Shown here: one piece after another, positions 53,174-64,000 of the stretch | Layout: each line of letters opens with the position of its first letter | Numbering within the stretch: position 1 is the stretch's first letter | Assembly: GCA_016584305.1 (NCBI GenBank) | Contig: JACEEZ010001248.1 | Coordinates: 1 to 64,000, forward strand | Source: Chionoecetes opilio | Lineage: Eukaryota; Arthropoda; Malacostraca; Decapoda; Majidae | Length of the DNA stretch: 64,000 nt | Direction of reading: 5' to 3' | Notes under the pieces: generated by a model | What the model saw: the letters and a program-made list of their open reading frames with translations, nothing else | The model's database searches: none | Told to the model about the DNA's origin: nothing | Position numbers and translations under genes: made by a program

Positions 53174-54933
53174 CACTGGGGAACAATTTGAAAAAAAAAT
53201 ATTGTTGAGTTAGACTTTTGAGCTAATTTAGACTAAAATTGGCATGCTGATTCCAAATTTGTAGTCAGTTTTTTTCTAGCACGTCAAGTTTTTTCTCCAC
53301 AGCTTACCCTCCAGATAAGCAAAATTCCACTTGTGAGCCTCATTCAGCCTCATTCAGCTGAAATTCCAGTGCCAGTTTTTGAACAACTACCTCCTCTAGA
53401 AGATCTGAGTGATGTTGAAGAACGCAGTGACAGCAATGATGCAGATTTTGACATTCACGAGGATTCAGTTCGTAGGGGATTTGATCAGCACGAGTTGAAT
53501 GATTTAGCACGTGATTTGGGCCTATCCAAAAAAGCTTCAGAAATACTAGCATCAAGACTGAACGAGAAAAACATACTTGAACAAGGAGTGAAGGTATCAT
53601 ACTTTCGAACCAGAGAAAGTACATTTCTGCAGTACTTTCGAAGTGCCAGCGGTTTTGTGTTTTGCCATAACATTCCTGGTTTACTGAAGGAATTAGGGCT
53701 TTCAATCTACAATCCAAATGAATGGCGATTGTTTATTGATAGCTCAAAGCAGAGCTTGAAGTGTGTCCTTCTACACAATGGCAATTTGTTTGGCGCAGTC
53801 CCTATTGAGCATTCGGTCTGTCTTCGTGAAGAATATGGAGATGTAAAGAGAGTCATTGAGTTATTGCAATATGACAAACACAATTGGATCATCTGTGTTG
53901 ACCTTAAAATGGTGTCCTTCCTTCTTGGTCAACAACGTGGATACACAAAGTATCCCTGCTTTCTCTGTATGTGGGATAGCAGAGCTCGAGAGAAGCATTG
54001 GGTTCAGACGAATTGGCCTCCGAGATCTGATCTTAAACCTGGAGATCCTAACATTGTACATGAGCCACTTGTTGACAGGAAGAAAATAATATTTCCACCT
54101 CTGCACATAAAACTAGGTCTCATGAAACAATTTGTAAAAGCATTGTCAACTGATGGCGACTGTTTGAAGTACATCATCTTGGCATTTCCTGGACTGTCAA
54201 TTGAAAAAATCAAGGCCGGTGTGTTTGATGGTCCACAAATTCGACAGCTCATCAAAGATGAACATTTCAACGGTCAGACCTTGAAAAGAATGCTTGGCTA
54301 TCATTCAAAGACGTCGTCAAGAACTTTCTTGGAAATACACGTGCAAGTAATTACACAGAAATTGTTCAGAAACTATTGGAGAGCTACAAAGCGCTTGGTT
54401 GCAACATGAGTATTAAAGTACATTTTTTGCATAGCCATCTTGCCAACTTTCCGGAAAATCTTGGTGCTGATAGCGACGAGCAAGGTGAACGATTTCACCA
54501 AGATTTGAAGGTTATGGAAGAACGTTACCAGGGTAGATGGGATGTGCATATGATGGCTGACTATTGTTGGAGCATCAAACGCGATAGTCCTCAAGTTGAA
54601 CACTCCAGACAAAGCTACAAACGTAAATTTTTACCTTAACCTGCACGCAATTATAGCCTTATCCTTTCTAAAAACATGATAATGTTAAATAAACATTCTA
54701 TTCATGCCTATTTCTTTCATTTTTCATTGTATGTTAACATTTGCAACTTTTTATAAAATAAGCACAGTTACTGTTATGTACAGTATTTTTCATATTTTTT
54801 AAGAAAACGAAAATCCTACAGTTCAAAAACTTGACGTGATAGAGAAAAACTGAGATCAGTTTTGGATTCAGCACCCAAAAATTACTTAATAACAAGTGTC
54901 AGACCTAACTCAACAAAAATTTGTTCCCCAGTG
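53174..54933 (+). mobile_element. 1.76-kb DNA transposon with CACTGGGG TIRs and TAA duplication
   Basis: CACTGGGGAACAA at 53174 is inverted at 54921-54933, and similarity extends inward for about 115 bases (TTGTTGAGTTAG; CACGTCAAGTTTTT). TAA lies directly outside both ends (53171-53173, 54934-54936). The CACTG start and 3-bp duplication fit the CACTA/CMC group. Almost the whole interior is one protein-coding region on the plus strand. Confidence 0.8.
53333..54639 (+). pseudogene. unrecognised protein of the CACTGGGG element, one frameshift
   Basis: The frame is open from 53333 (GTG; no suitable ATG) to about 54290. There one indel moves it to the frame ending at TAA 54637-54639, about 435 codons in all. 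Notable blocks: acidic N-terminus; LFIDSSKQSLKCVLLHNGN; IICVDLKMVSFLLGQQRGYT; KYPCFLCMWDSRAREKHW with a CxxC; PPLHIKLGLMKQFVKAL; SIKVHFLHSHLANFP; DEQGERFHQD; MMADYCWSIKRD. Such proteins recur as uncharacterised repeated genes in invertebrates. TTTTTTCTCCACAG ending at 53302 looks like a splice acceptor, so an upstream exon is probably missing. AATAAA lies at 54688-54693. A transposase role is inferred from its position between TIRs; catalytic residues cannot be assigned with confidence. Confidence 0.65.
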
Positions 54934-55063
54934 TAATAGTACCAACATCATCCAATGTACAACAACAGAAAGTGCACACATCACATAATTGCAACATTTG
55001 TAATGTTCGTATTTGCAAAATACTGAAACCAGTCTTTAATCCTGGATAATAACAGACCATGTA

Positions 55064-56057
55064 TCAGTCAAAGTCCTCATCATCAATGTCATCCTCATCT
55101 ACTGTGGGAGTCTCCTCTTCCTCGTCATCTGGCTGGTTCTCACATGGGGACAGTTTGCAGAGCTCTGAGCACTTCAGCCCATTAATAACACAAGTGCACT
55201 TTGGAAGCCTGCACGTTTTAGAACAATTACATGCAAGGAGTTCCATTATAGTTTCAGGAGCAATGGCTAAATCCATCCAGTCGATCATGAGCTCTTCCTG
55301 ATCTCCAATTACTTCAAGCTTCCATCCGTGACCTCTTGGTGGTGGTACATCTGGGTTGCCTTCCAGACTCCTTCTCCAGATTGCAGTTTGATATAATTTG
55401 CTCGCAGAATGTGCTTGTGTAAAGCATTTGCGCATGGAGGTAGTTGGTGTGGCTCAATGTGTCCTTTCTTTGATGCAAACAAACAATAGCGCAGCTCATT
55501 AACTTTAGTCGTAGCCGTCTTAGAGGCATAAATCCGACATGTGAATTTTTCTAATCTGTCTACCAGTGATTGGGATACAGTCCATTCCTTTCCAAGTTCA
55601 CAAAACAATTTCTGAACCTCGGGATCATACTTCAACAGTTTGAGGGAGCTCACCTTCCCTCGTCCAGCAAAGGTGCTGACAGCATCACACCCAGTGAATG
55701 AATGCATGCCAATGATAGCTTCACAGACAGATTCTCCAAGAACACTGGCCACTTTCTGGACCTCAATATATTTGGTTCTGGCTTGACTTTCACTTCAGGC
55801 GTTTCATCAGTCAATTCTAGCTGATCCAGGTCTCTCTTCATTGTGAACAGCTGGCGACATTTTCGGTGGTAATACACCTCTGGAATTTCTCCCTCTTCTA
55901 GAGTTTCAGCAATTTGTTCCAAATGCGTGTGGCGTCTTAACCTGGCTGCTTTCAGGAGGGAGTTCCACGACTCACTGTCTCTTGGTGATATCAGGCCACT
56001 GTGTGGATCCTCATCAGAAGTGTGGATGGCACATTCTTTTTTCTTCCCCTGGTCCAT
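55064..56057 (-). pseudogene. large uncharacterised metazoan protein: N- and C-terminal parts, centre deleted
   Basis: Minus strand. From 56057 (ATG) the N-terminal part has SWNSLLKAARLRRHTHLEQI and YYHRKCRQLFTMKRDLDQLE. Near 55765 it passes abruptly, with a frame change, to a C-terminal block (SVLGESVCEAIIGMHSFTGC, DAVSTFAGRGKVSSLKLL). After another frameshift near 55395 it continues with AIWRRSLEGNPDVPPPRGHG, a Cys-rich stretch (LACNCSKTCRLPKCTCV…) and a very acidic tail ending at 55064. The family protein is much longer, so several hundred residues of the centre are missing. The 29570-31690 fragments show that centre from another member. Function unknown. Confidence 0.65.
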
Positions 56058-57206
56058 GATTCAGTTTCAGGTTATTTGTCTGTAGTGCGTGCACCTGAAA
56101 TGAAATGAAAGATATTTTAAAAACCATAAATTAAAAGAGACATTAGTAGATAACTATACTGTATAGTCCATCAGCAGAGTACCTATTTATGGGTGAAAAG
56201 GGACTATAAAATATTGTTGTTGGTTTTGTTGATTTCTGAAAATTGCCTTATAGATTTATTGTTAATATACTTCTTAATTCTACCTTAATTAAAATATGTA
56301 TTATTTTAAATATAAATGTATAATACCTTAGCTAATGGTCCACATCTTGTTATAAAATGTTGATCCTGGCAAAATAAAAAATGCTGCATATCTCGATATA
56401 TATAGGATGTTGAGGTAATCTAGAGCTAAATGTTAGTAACGGAAAAGAAAGATGTAAAGGTCAGCCATAAGTAAACATTAATCATTTTGTTAAGTAATCA
56501 ACTGATAACCAACTCTGGACAACAATAAATGCACGTCATTCACATCATACATTTGACTTTTACAAGTGTGCATGTGTCATGCAAGTAGATTACTTGAAAC
56601 ATGTAAATTACTCGACTCATGTCCAACGTTTCGTTATCAATAGTGTCTTGATATTTCTTAATTGTTATCTAATTAACTACTCAAACGAAAACAAGTATAT
56701 ATTGTTATTTTATTATTTTGTACCAAAATAAATTAACTCAGACTCTAGATTACATGAGGAATATGGAAATTAACCAATATCGTTTTTATAATTGTAATTT
56801 ACTTCTTTCATTCTTTTTTTTTGGGGGGGTGGGGGGGGGGATGGGGCTAGACATATATTTACGTTATTGGATGTTAACTAGTTAACTAAATAGATATCTT
56901 AGACACTCCTAATGGTAAATTAATCAAATGCATTACTAAAAGAACATTTGATGGTAAAACGTGTGCATAATTAATGGTATGCACCCTAAATTATTGATTT
57001 TTAGATAATTCACATTATGATACTTTGAACAGCTCTAGCTACCTTAAGCTACTCATTTGAGACTGCTATCATACATTTTTGTAATACCTATGGATAGACC
57101 TTTCAAATGATACCACATACGTTTGGCCACCTCATATGGTACCGGCCACCCCCCATAGCTGACGGACTATAGTGGTCCATGGCTTGAAATGAGTTGAGAA
57201 CCACTG

Positions 57207-57373
57207 CGTTCGAGTAATAATCCTCCCGGCAGGTCGGGGCACAGCGGAACACTTGGTGGCTGGCGGGTGAATGCGGGGCTAGGCAGGGAGGGGCGGGGCA
57301 CATTTGTTTTCGTACAATTCCGTAATTTTCCTGGTTTCTGAGACACTGACCATTATTTCCTGGCCAAATGTTA
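57207..57373. other. unassigned spacer
   Basis: Nothing recognised. Confidence 0.5.
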
Positions 57374-57590
57374 GTGCTTTTTCTGATGGAAATACATAAG
57401 GAAGAACATAAGAAAATAAGGAAGCTACAAGAGGCCGTGATACCTACATGAGGTAGTACCTGTTACTTAACTCTACCTATATCCACCTCTCTTCCCCATC
57501 CATAAATTTATCCAGACTCCTTTTAAAGACACCAATAGACTCCGTATTTGACCACCTGGTCAATACGGAGACTTAGTCCATTCCAATCAT

Positions 57591-58133
57591 TCACCACCCT
57601 ATTTGAGAACCAGTTTCTCCCAATTTCCGTTTTAAATTACGCTTTTCCAACTTGAATCCGTTACTTATTGTTCTACTCTGCTTACTAACCGTAAGAACGT
57701 TTCCTACATCGCCTATATTGTATTCCTTTATCCACTTAAAAACTTCTATCAGATCGCCCCTTACTCTACGTCTCTCGAGTGAGTGTAAATTTGATAATTT
57801 CAATCTCTTCTCATAACTAAAGTTACGCATCCCATGAATAATTTTGGTTATCCTTCTCTGCACTGATTCTAACAAGGCTATATCCATTCTGTAATACGGA
57901 GACCAAAACTGAACCGCATAGTCTAGGTGAGGTCTGACTAGAGCCAAATAAAGCTTTAGAATAACCTCAGCACTTCTACTTTTAACACTCCTGGTTATAT
58001 ATCCTAACACCCTGTTGGCTCGATTTCTAGCCTCAATACATTGATTCCTAGGACGGAGGTCTGAGCTTACCCGCACTCCCAGATCTTTCTCACCCTTTGA
58101 TCTTTTCAGCGATACATTGCGTATGGTGTACCT
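57591..58133 (-). pseudogene. CR1-like ORF2 C-terminal part
   Basis: A 161-codon minus-strand frame: SSDLRPRNQCIEARNRANRV, LGYITRSVKSRSAEVILKLY, RPHLDYAVQFWSPYYRMDIA, EKRLKLSNLHSLERRRVRGD, ending after NGFKLEKRNLKRKLGETGS. It follows the RT active site in CR1-type proteins. A small inverted repeat (CTCCGTATTTGACC … GGTCAATACGGAG, 57541-57568) disrupts the last part relative to copy A. The upstream part is displaced to 60769 by the hAT insertion. Confidence 0.85.
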
Positions 58134-58197
58134 CAGTGATTCCTAACCTTTACACCTTGGAGGAACCCCTGTAATAATTTTTCATATTCCAAGGAAC

Positions 58198-58247
<50 letters not shown>

Positions 58248-60768
58248 TTATAATATATATATATATATATATATTTTATATATATATATATATTATATAT
58301 ATATTTTATAATTTTTTTAAGAAAAGTTCTTGAGCAATATAATTCATATGAAACCTCAATTACATCACATTTCATGAGAGTTCACACTAATAAGTCAACA
58401 ATGTTATGACTTACCTTCAGTGTGACACTTGGGCTTGTTTCTCTTTGCGTATCTGTGAAATTCTTGGCCGAATTTTTGACAGATAAACACGCAGTTCTTC
58501 CTCGACAGACAGGAGACGATATCTTGATTTGCTTTTAATGACGGTCAGGCATAAGAAAGCTTGTTCACAGAGGTAAGAAGTTGAAAACTGGAGTAAAGCA
58601 TCTAATGCTTTTACTGAGATGACAGGGTACTCTTGCTTTGCTGAAATCCAAAACTTGTCAAGTGATACTTCATTAAATTTCATTTTCAAGGTTCGATCGC
58701 ACTGCAGTTCACTCAGTTCTTCCTCTTCTTGCAGACTAAGTAGTTTTTCTGTACTTGGTGAGAACTCAGTGAAGGGGTTTCTCACCCAGTCATACGTATC
58801 TGATGACAAGGAGGGGAAGTACTTATGAAGTTTTTCTGACAGTGATCCCAAATGACTTGTAATTAATGGAATGCCATTTTCATAATCAGTCTGAGTTTGA
58901 ACTTGAAGTAGGAGTGGAAATATTTCGACGTTTCCTCTTGCAAGGTGCTTTTTCCAAACAGCGAGTTTATTCTTAAATGCAAGAAGTTTGTCTGTGGAAG
59001 TCAGAATGTTTTCCTTCGCACCCTGCATGCTGGTGTTCAAGTTATCTAAATGTTGATAAATATCTGCTAAATATGCTAGTCTCATTTGCCAGTTTGTAGA
59101 TTCAAGACATTCACAGAAACTGGATTTATTATTCTCTTTGAAGAAAAGCATCAGTTCCTGTCGCAGCTCGAATACCTTGTCAAAACTTTACCTCTCGAAA
59201 GCCATCGAGCCTCTGTGTGCTGGAGAAGCGTCACGTGATCTTTTTGCATGTTTTCACACAACCTTGCAAATATGCGAGACTTCAGAGGGCGCAGCTTTAT
59301 AAAGTTGACCATGTTCACAGTTATATCAAGGACTTGTTTTAAATCATCCCCAATAGTTTTTGAAACCAGAACTTCTCGGTGGAGAAAGCAGTGAGTTGTT
59401 ATGCCTTCAGGGTTTTTTCTTTCACGCGTGATACAATGCCTTGTACTGAGCCAATCATTGGAGCACCATCAGTGCAGATTCCAACGCATCGGTTCCATGA
59501 CAAACCACAAGATTCCAGGTAAGAAGACAAGATGTTGAAAATGTCATGGCCTTTGGTAGTTTCTGGCAGTTCTTTACAGCAAAAATAATTTTCCATTATT
59601 TCATCTTCATTTTCAAATAGTACAAATGCCAGCAGCTGAGCTTTACCAGTTATATCAGTTGTCTCATCTACTTGGAGAGCAAACTTGTTATTTTGCAGTA
59701 TTTCAGACAAAATACCAGAAATATTGTTGGACAGGTCATCCACACGCCTACTAACTGTATTATCAGAAACAGGAACCTTGCTTAATTCACTTTCAGCTTC
59801 TTCACCTAGCATTGTTCTCACAATTATTTTGCAAGCAGGCATTATTAGGCTTTCTGCAATAGTGTGAATTTTCATTTTCTTCGCAACTAGCTCAGCCACT
59901 AAATAGCTTGCTTCTTGGGCCTTATCACTGATGGTTACCTTCTTTTCAAAAACTTTTCTTTGTTTCTGTTGTGAATCCAAGAGTCTTCGAAAATAATCCA
60001 CGGTTTTATTTGACAAGTGGCTGTGATTAGTAGTAAAGTGTCGCTTAAACTTGGTTGGGGCCATAGCTGTGTTAGCGAGCTTTTTCCCACAAACAATGCA
60101 CAAAGGAAGTGGACAGTTTTCTTCTCCAGTCCATGTAAAGCCAATGGCTAGATAACTGTCATTGTAAAGGCGATTTTTTTTTACATCACTCACTTTTCTT
60201 TAACTCGTACTTGGCTGTGGTATTTGTGATTCTTCGTCACTGTCCTCCTCTCCACTGACATGCTTTCTTTTCAAATATTTGAACATGCTTCAGTCTTTAA
60301 AATCCGTATCAAACTAATATTAACTGGTGAGATTAATTAACACAACATTTCACTCGGTAGCGCTGCTCAAAACTGACTGAAGGAAGATGTGTGAACGGCT
60401 GGGCTGGGGCTCGTGACACGTATGATACTCGTACGGGGTTGCGTCACCCTCCTACCCAACCCCTGTGTCGCCAAACTTGCGGAGTAGGAATGAAGGGCGT
60501 ATCCCGCACCGGCAATAACACTATTTTTTTCTAAATTATATGCATATTATTTGCTCTCATTACTATATACATTGTACTGACTGACACGTACGAGTATGTT
60601 GGTGTCTGGAAAGTGTTTGTGACGTGATGTTGAGTAGGAATTATGAATTATGAATTAAGATCACTGTCATTTTGTAATAGCACATAATTATTTTACGGTT
60701 TCTCGCGGAACCCTTGGTGATGGTCGGCGGAACCCCAGGGTTCGCGGAACCCCGGTTGGGAATCACTG
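58134..60768 (-). mobile_element. hAT transposon of ZBED type
   Basis: Ends: CAGTGATTCCTAACC at 58134 and the reverse complement CAGTGATTCCCAACC ending at 60768. Both are followed by GGAACCC repeats (GGTTCCGCGAACC-type subterminal motifs at 60690-60760). The flanking TGTACCT (58127-58133 and 60772-60778) is a probable duplication, with three extra bases on the right. It encodes a broken transposase on the minus strand and carries an (AT)n tract at 58197-58320. Confidence 0.85.
58417..60193 (-). pseudogene. ZBED5-like hAT transposase, two frameshifts
   Basis: Minus strand from ATG 60193. A BED-type zinc finger (CIVCGKKL…KFKRHFTTNH) is followed by VAKKMKIHTIAESLIMPAC, the first catalytic region (ALQVDETTDITGKAQLLAFV) and CVGICTDGAPMIGSVQGI. 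The first frame ends at 59399 in an A-run; the protein continues in the next frame with THCFLHREVLVSK, LHTEARWLSRG-type sequence. A second one-base shift near 59180 leads into 59151-58417 (LMLFFKE…, HLGSLSEKLHKYFPSL, then the dimerisation block STSYLCEQAFLCLTVIKSKS). Each break is one base, so loss of function is recent or a consensus error. Confidence 0.9.
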
Positions 60769-61843
60769 GACTGTACCTATTACCAGGATTTTTCATACCA
60801 ACATGCATTACGCTACACTTATCAATATTAAATTCCATCTGCCATCTATCTGCCCACTCATTTAATTTATGTAAGTCTCCTTGCAAAATATTTACATCAG
60901 ACTGTGATCTAATAATCCTACCTACCTTAGTATCATCCGCAAACTTAATGATATCACTACTAATCCCACTATCCAAGCCGTTGATGTAAATCAAAAAATT
61001 AATGGACCCAAAACAGAACCCTTGTGGAAACCCACTCGTTACCTGCCCCCATTCAGATTTAGAACCATTAATTGTAACCCTTTGTTGCCTATTACTTAGC
61101 CAAGATCTAATCCAACGCAGAACCTTCCCATCTATTCCATGAGCTTTAACCTTATTTAAGAGTCTACCATGTGGCACCTTGTCGAATGCCTTACTAAAGT
61201 CCAGGTATACTATATCATAATCCGCATCATTATCTGCTGTTTCAGAAACTTTCCTATAAAAACTCAATAAATCAGTGAGACATGATTTACCTTTGGTGAA
61301 CCAATTTCTGAATCATTACCAAACTATGCGTTTCAAGATCTCCTCTAATGTTTTTTTTCAATAACATATTCCAATGTTTTACCTCCACTGATGTCAGGCT
61401 ACGGGTCCGATTAATTTGAGGATTAATTTTTCTCTATCTCCCTTCTTAAATATGGGAACTATCATCTCCCTTCCGCCCACATTAACGGCCTTCCCCCTAT
61501 ATCAATCCGATTTCCTAAAAATAGGCACTAACGACTCACTAACAACCTCTTTTTTGCCTTTCTTTTAATACTCTGGATAAACTTCTCTGGTCCTGGTGCT
61601 TAAATTGCTTTATTCCGTCTAACCTTCTTCGGTCTAGGCCATTTCCCTATTTATCCAATATCTTTGAGTTTCTCATCATCCTCTCCTCTATAACATCTGT
61701 TCACTACAGGTACCTTCTGTTTTCTCCTGGAGTAAAAAACACTAAGAAATAACATTTAAAACTTTTACACTATCCTCTGCCGTGCTACAATTCCCCCCCT
61801 GCCCTCATTTTTTAATGGCCCTACTAATTCCTCTCTAGTCTTT
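60769..61843 (-). pseudogene. CR1-like ORF2 reverse transcriptase
   Basis: The minus-strand frame 60641-61267 shows DYDIVYLDFSKAFDKVPHGR (motif A), SWLSNRQQRVTINGSKSEWG, SGFPQGFCFGSINFLIYING (motif B, altered), IIKFADDTKVGRII (motif C) and LHKLNEWADRWQMEFNIDKC. Its last ~40 codons lie in the hAT end. Upstream to 61843 only decayed RT N-terminal sequence is readable (CLTDLLSFYRKVSE region then frame breaks). The FADD active site is intact, but the gene is broken on both sides. Confidence 0.85.
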
Positions 61844-62412
61844 TCCTAGTAAATATATAAGCGAAAGTGTGTGGTGTGTGTCCGCGATAGGTGCCGCCCC
61901 AGTGGCGCATTCCCATCAGAATGGCACAGTTTTGAACCAGGTCGACCAGGAAACAGCAAGTCCACTTTGGGGGATGATCCTATCACTTTTTTTTTTTTTT
62001 TTTTTTAAGTAGCCTATTAGCGAGAAGTGTGAAAAAAAGTGGGTTTCGAGAATTAAAGGGAAACCTTGATGTAGGGTGATGGGTAAAATGGTCGAGTGAA
62101 TGCTGTGGGGTTGCTGGGTAATGGTGTGGGGATGATGGGTGAGTGAATGGGTGGGGGTGAGGGTTGGGGGTGATGGGTGATGGGTGAGGGAATAAGGTGG
62201 GGGGTGATGGGTAATGGTGAGTGAATGGGTGTGTGGGACTGTGGTGATGGGTAAGCGTTTTAATACATACAGGTCTACATCCATGATTTCAGGAAAAAGT
62301 TAGAAGGGGCTAATCTGGAGAGTCTGTGTTTGGTGGGCCGAAGGCCCCCCAATGCCCTCCGCCGGAGCTTAGCCAAAAAGAGTCCGCCGCGGAGGGCGGC
62401 TTTTCGGCTAGT
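61844..62412 (+). mobile_element. non-autonomous Helitron, second complete copy
   Basis: Starts TCCTAGTAAATATATAAGCG (somewhat diverged) and ends GGCTAGT at 62412, preceded by a GC hairpin (CCGCCGCGGAGGGCGG). Internal blocks (GTGGCGCA, AGCCTATTAGCGAGAAG, GGCCGAAGGCCC) follow the 48164-48738 copy in the same order. The array at 62085-62250 is a GGGTGATGGGTAATG/GAGTGAATGGGTG minisatellite. It is inserted in the CR1-like LINE. Confidence 0.8.
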
Positions 62413-63640
62413 GTTTTTAACCTGAAAAAATTACTTAGGATCGGTCTTTGCCTTCCCTGCAACCTTAATCTCTATGTTCTTTGTGGCTGCTCTGTTACTA
62501 TTTTTTTCACGGTTTTCTAGTCATCTCGTTATACTGTCTCTATCCACCTGCCCATCCTTAACTTTCTTATACTGTCCCTTTTTAACCCCTAGTTTTGGTG
62601 TTTTAAAAACTCTCAGGTCCATCCACTTGGCTCGTTATTCCCTGATATTATTGCCTTATAAGGGAATATTCTTTTTCTAACCTGCAATTAAACTTGCTGA
62701 CAAAGGTATTATAATCCTTTTCCGCGCTGACCTCACACCGACTCCCCCTCCGTCCGCCGACCACATTATCTCTCGCACCCTCCCTCTTGTCCCTGTTATC
62801 CCTTCCAGGTGTCTTCTTAATCCTACATAATTAGCCTTTCTGAAGTCAGGTACTCTATGCTCTTAAACACTTCTGCTTCCCACCTCCAATTTAAGCAAAA
62901 CCTTATTTCGCAATGGTCCGCTTTTTCCTAACGTACCTCCCCATCTCCCGCTCAGTAAAACTAAATCTTCCCTGTTTGTTAGTAATATTTCTAAAATATT
63001 ATCTCGCCCTAGTAGGCTCCTTGATTGCTTTGCCTTAGGAAGTTAATTGAACTAGTTTTTAAAAAACAAATCCTCTGCGGGTCATTGTCCTCCTATCATT
63101 AATTCCAGACCAATGCTCCTAAGATTACAGTCTCCTACACGCATAATCGATTATATTTACAAAGCCTTGCTTATTTCCTGCCAATATAAGGAGCTGAATC
63201 CTCTTTACATAATTGTTGGAGGCTGTAACACCTACACCCAAGACCATCTTAATCAATTTACCTTTCTCTAATTTTCCACCCACATAGACTCCGATGCCAT
63301 CATTGTTGTTTTATAACGTTGTTAACATAACACTGTGCAATGTATCCCTGGCATAATAGTGCAACTCCTCCGCCGCTCCTTCCTACCCTGTCCTTGTGTA
63401 ATAACTTATAATCCCGCTATCTCAGAACTTATGATTAAATAATTTTTCCTGTCCATTCTAACCATGTTTTCCTGTTTAATGCTATTATAATCAAAATCTT
63501 CAACACAAGATGTTCCTTTCACAGTAAAATCTATCCTATTTAATATACTCCTACATTTGCATAATAAACCCTTTAAAGTTGCACTTCTTCATCTCTGTCG
63601 ATTTTTCCGCTAGGGAATTTACGCTGACTTGCCTGTTTTA
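62413..63640 (-). pseudogene. CR1-like endonuclease region, heavily decayed
   Basis: On the minus strand, readable islands are GIGVYVGGKLEKGK (about 63290), DNILEILLTNRED (about 62990) and VPDFRKANYVGLRRHLEG (about 62850). They occur in the order expected for the C-terminal endonuclease and linker of CR1-type ORF2. Stops and frame changes separate all islands, and catalytic residues are not visible. Confidence 0.6.
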
Positions 63641-64000
63641 TCCATGTCTTTTTCCTTATTCTACTGTCTTCATTCCTGTAACTTGACCAACAATATTCCT
63701 TCTTGACTATCATGATCATTATATTCTTCACCTTACACACCACTCCTGACTACTAAAAAAAACCTGACCCCCAATCTCCTTTTCATTACCCACGCCAACA
63801 CACATTATATGTTTTACATACATAGTTATCAATGGAACGGCAACCCTTAGGCTTTTGGTAATGAAAAATTGCATAAAAAACGTGTTTAAGTGAGTTTTCC
63901 GGAGAAAAAATACATATATCCACTGAAAAGAACCATTTTTTTTTTAAGGAAAATTTAGTCCCACAGTGTTTTCAAAAAATGTAGGCGCATTCCCTCCGTC
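63641..64000. other. unassigned end of window
   Basis: May be more of the CR1-like 5' region, but nothing can be supported. Confidence 0.4.

Larger units (their letters stand above)
52173..57206. mobile_element. 5-kb element with hAT-like ends and non-hAT cargo
   Basis: The left end CAGTGTATCTCAAC (52173) and right end (reverse complement CAGTGGTTCTCAAC, 57206) are hAT-like TIRs. Both are followed by TGGTCCATG blocks (52200; 57175). The outer 8-mers GCGTTAGG and CGTTCGAG match only in part, so the duplication is weak. The interior holds a CACTG-ended transposon (53174-54933) and, on the minus strand, fragments of the large uncharacterised protein (55064-56057). The rest (52210-53170, 56060-57150) is A/T-rich non-coding. 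No hAT transposase is visible. Confidence 0.6.
57374..63640 (-). mobile_element. CR1-like LINE, copy B, minus strand, split by a hAT and a Helitron
   Basis: From right to left: endonuclease remnants (62413-63640), the Helitron insertion (61844-62412), RT (60769-61843), the hAT insertion (58134-60768), and the RT C-terminus and 3' end (57374-58133). The 3' end (CATAAGAAAATAAGGAAGCT) matches the inverse of copy A at 27150-27184. Multiple stops and frameshifts. The 5' limit is approximate. Confidence 0.8.

Overview
The window looks like animal genomic DNA packed with transposons, most likely from a decapod crustacean. The basis is the mixture of jockey-, RTE- and CR1-like LINEs, tRNA-derived SINEs, hAT, piggyBac-like and Helitron elements, a TTAGGT-type short repeat, and very long (CT)n, (GA)n, (AT)n and (GT)n microsatellites. 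The taxon is an inference from repeat style; no host marker gene was seen. I found no convincing host protein-coding gene, rRNA or functional tRNA. Almost every long reading frame belongs to a mobile element. No single undescribed 'system' with a demonstrable function was found. What stands out is nested, boundary-resolved transposition and a few element families I cannot assign.

Layout. 1-11405: a jockey-like LINE (minus strand, 'family J') is split by a SINE, a 7.5-kb long-TIR DNA transposon (2384-9887, TTA target duplication) and a piggyBac-like element. The 7.5-kb transposon contains a second LINE ('K', minus), which is itself split by a 672-bp MITE and by an RTE-like LINE (5519-7206) with an open 544-codon frame. 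11406-15641: a palindromic MITE hosts a 2.3-kb LTR-type element without coding capacity and a second, frameshifted RTE-like copy. 15700-21883: a small SINE, another J fragment and a GC-rich tandem array. 21892-28720: a hAT element (8-bp duplication ACTGGAGG) contains a CR1-like LINE, which contains a tRNA-Val-type SINE and a nearly intact 4.1-kb Ty3/gypsy element.

28721-31690: hAT remnants, then fragments of a large uncharacterised metazoan protein split by a 1.6-kb element that shares its terminus with the 7.5-kb transposon. 32289-40002: a 3.85-kb tandem duplication; the second copy carries dense small indels and may be low-quality consensus. Each copy holds a foldback element full of CATACGAC/AACACGA motifs with a Helitron 5' fragment inside. 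39407-46014: a 6.6-kb LINE with 13-bp target duplications and RT plus RNase H, broken by many frameshifts. 46680-47826: J and RTE fragments abutting. 48164-48738: a complete non-autonomous Helitron. 48924-49050: a cluster of CCAAT and CRE motifs, the only promoter-like stretch.

51276-57206: a MITE and a 5-kb element with hAT-like ends. The latter carries fragments of the large uncharacterised protein (minus) and an inserted CACTG-ended transposon (53174-54933) coding for an unrecognised, nearly intact protein (plus). 57374-63640: a second CR1-like LINE (minus) split by a ZBED-type hAT (58134-60768) and by another Helitron (61844-62412). Coding functions are thus all of the selfish-DNA kind: reverse transcription, integration, transposition. 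Host regulation could be touched only through promoter-like or transcription-ending sequences in these elements.
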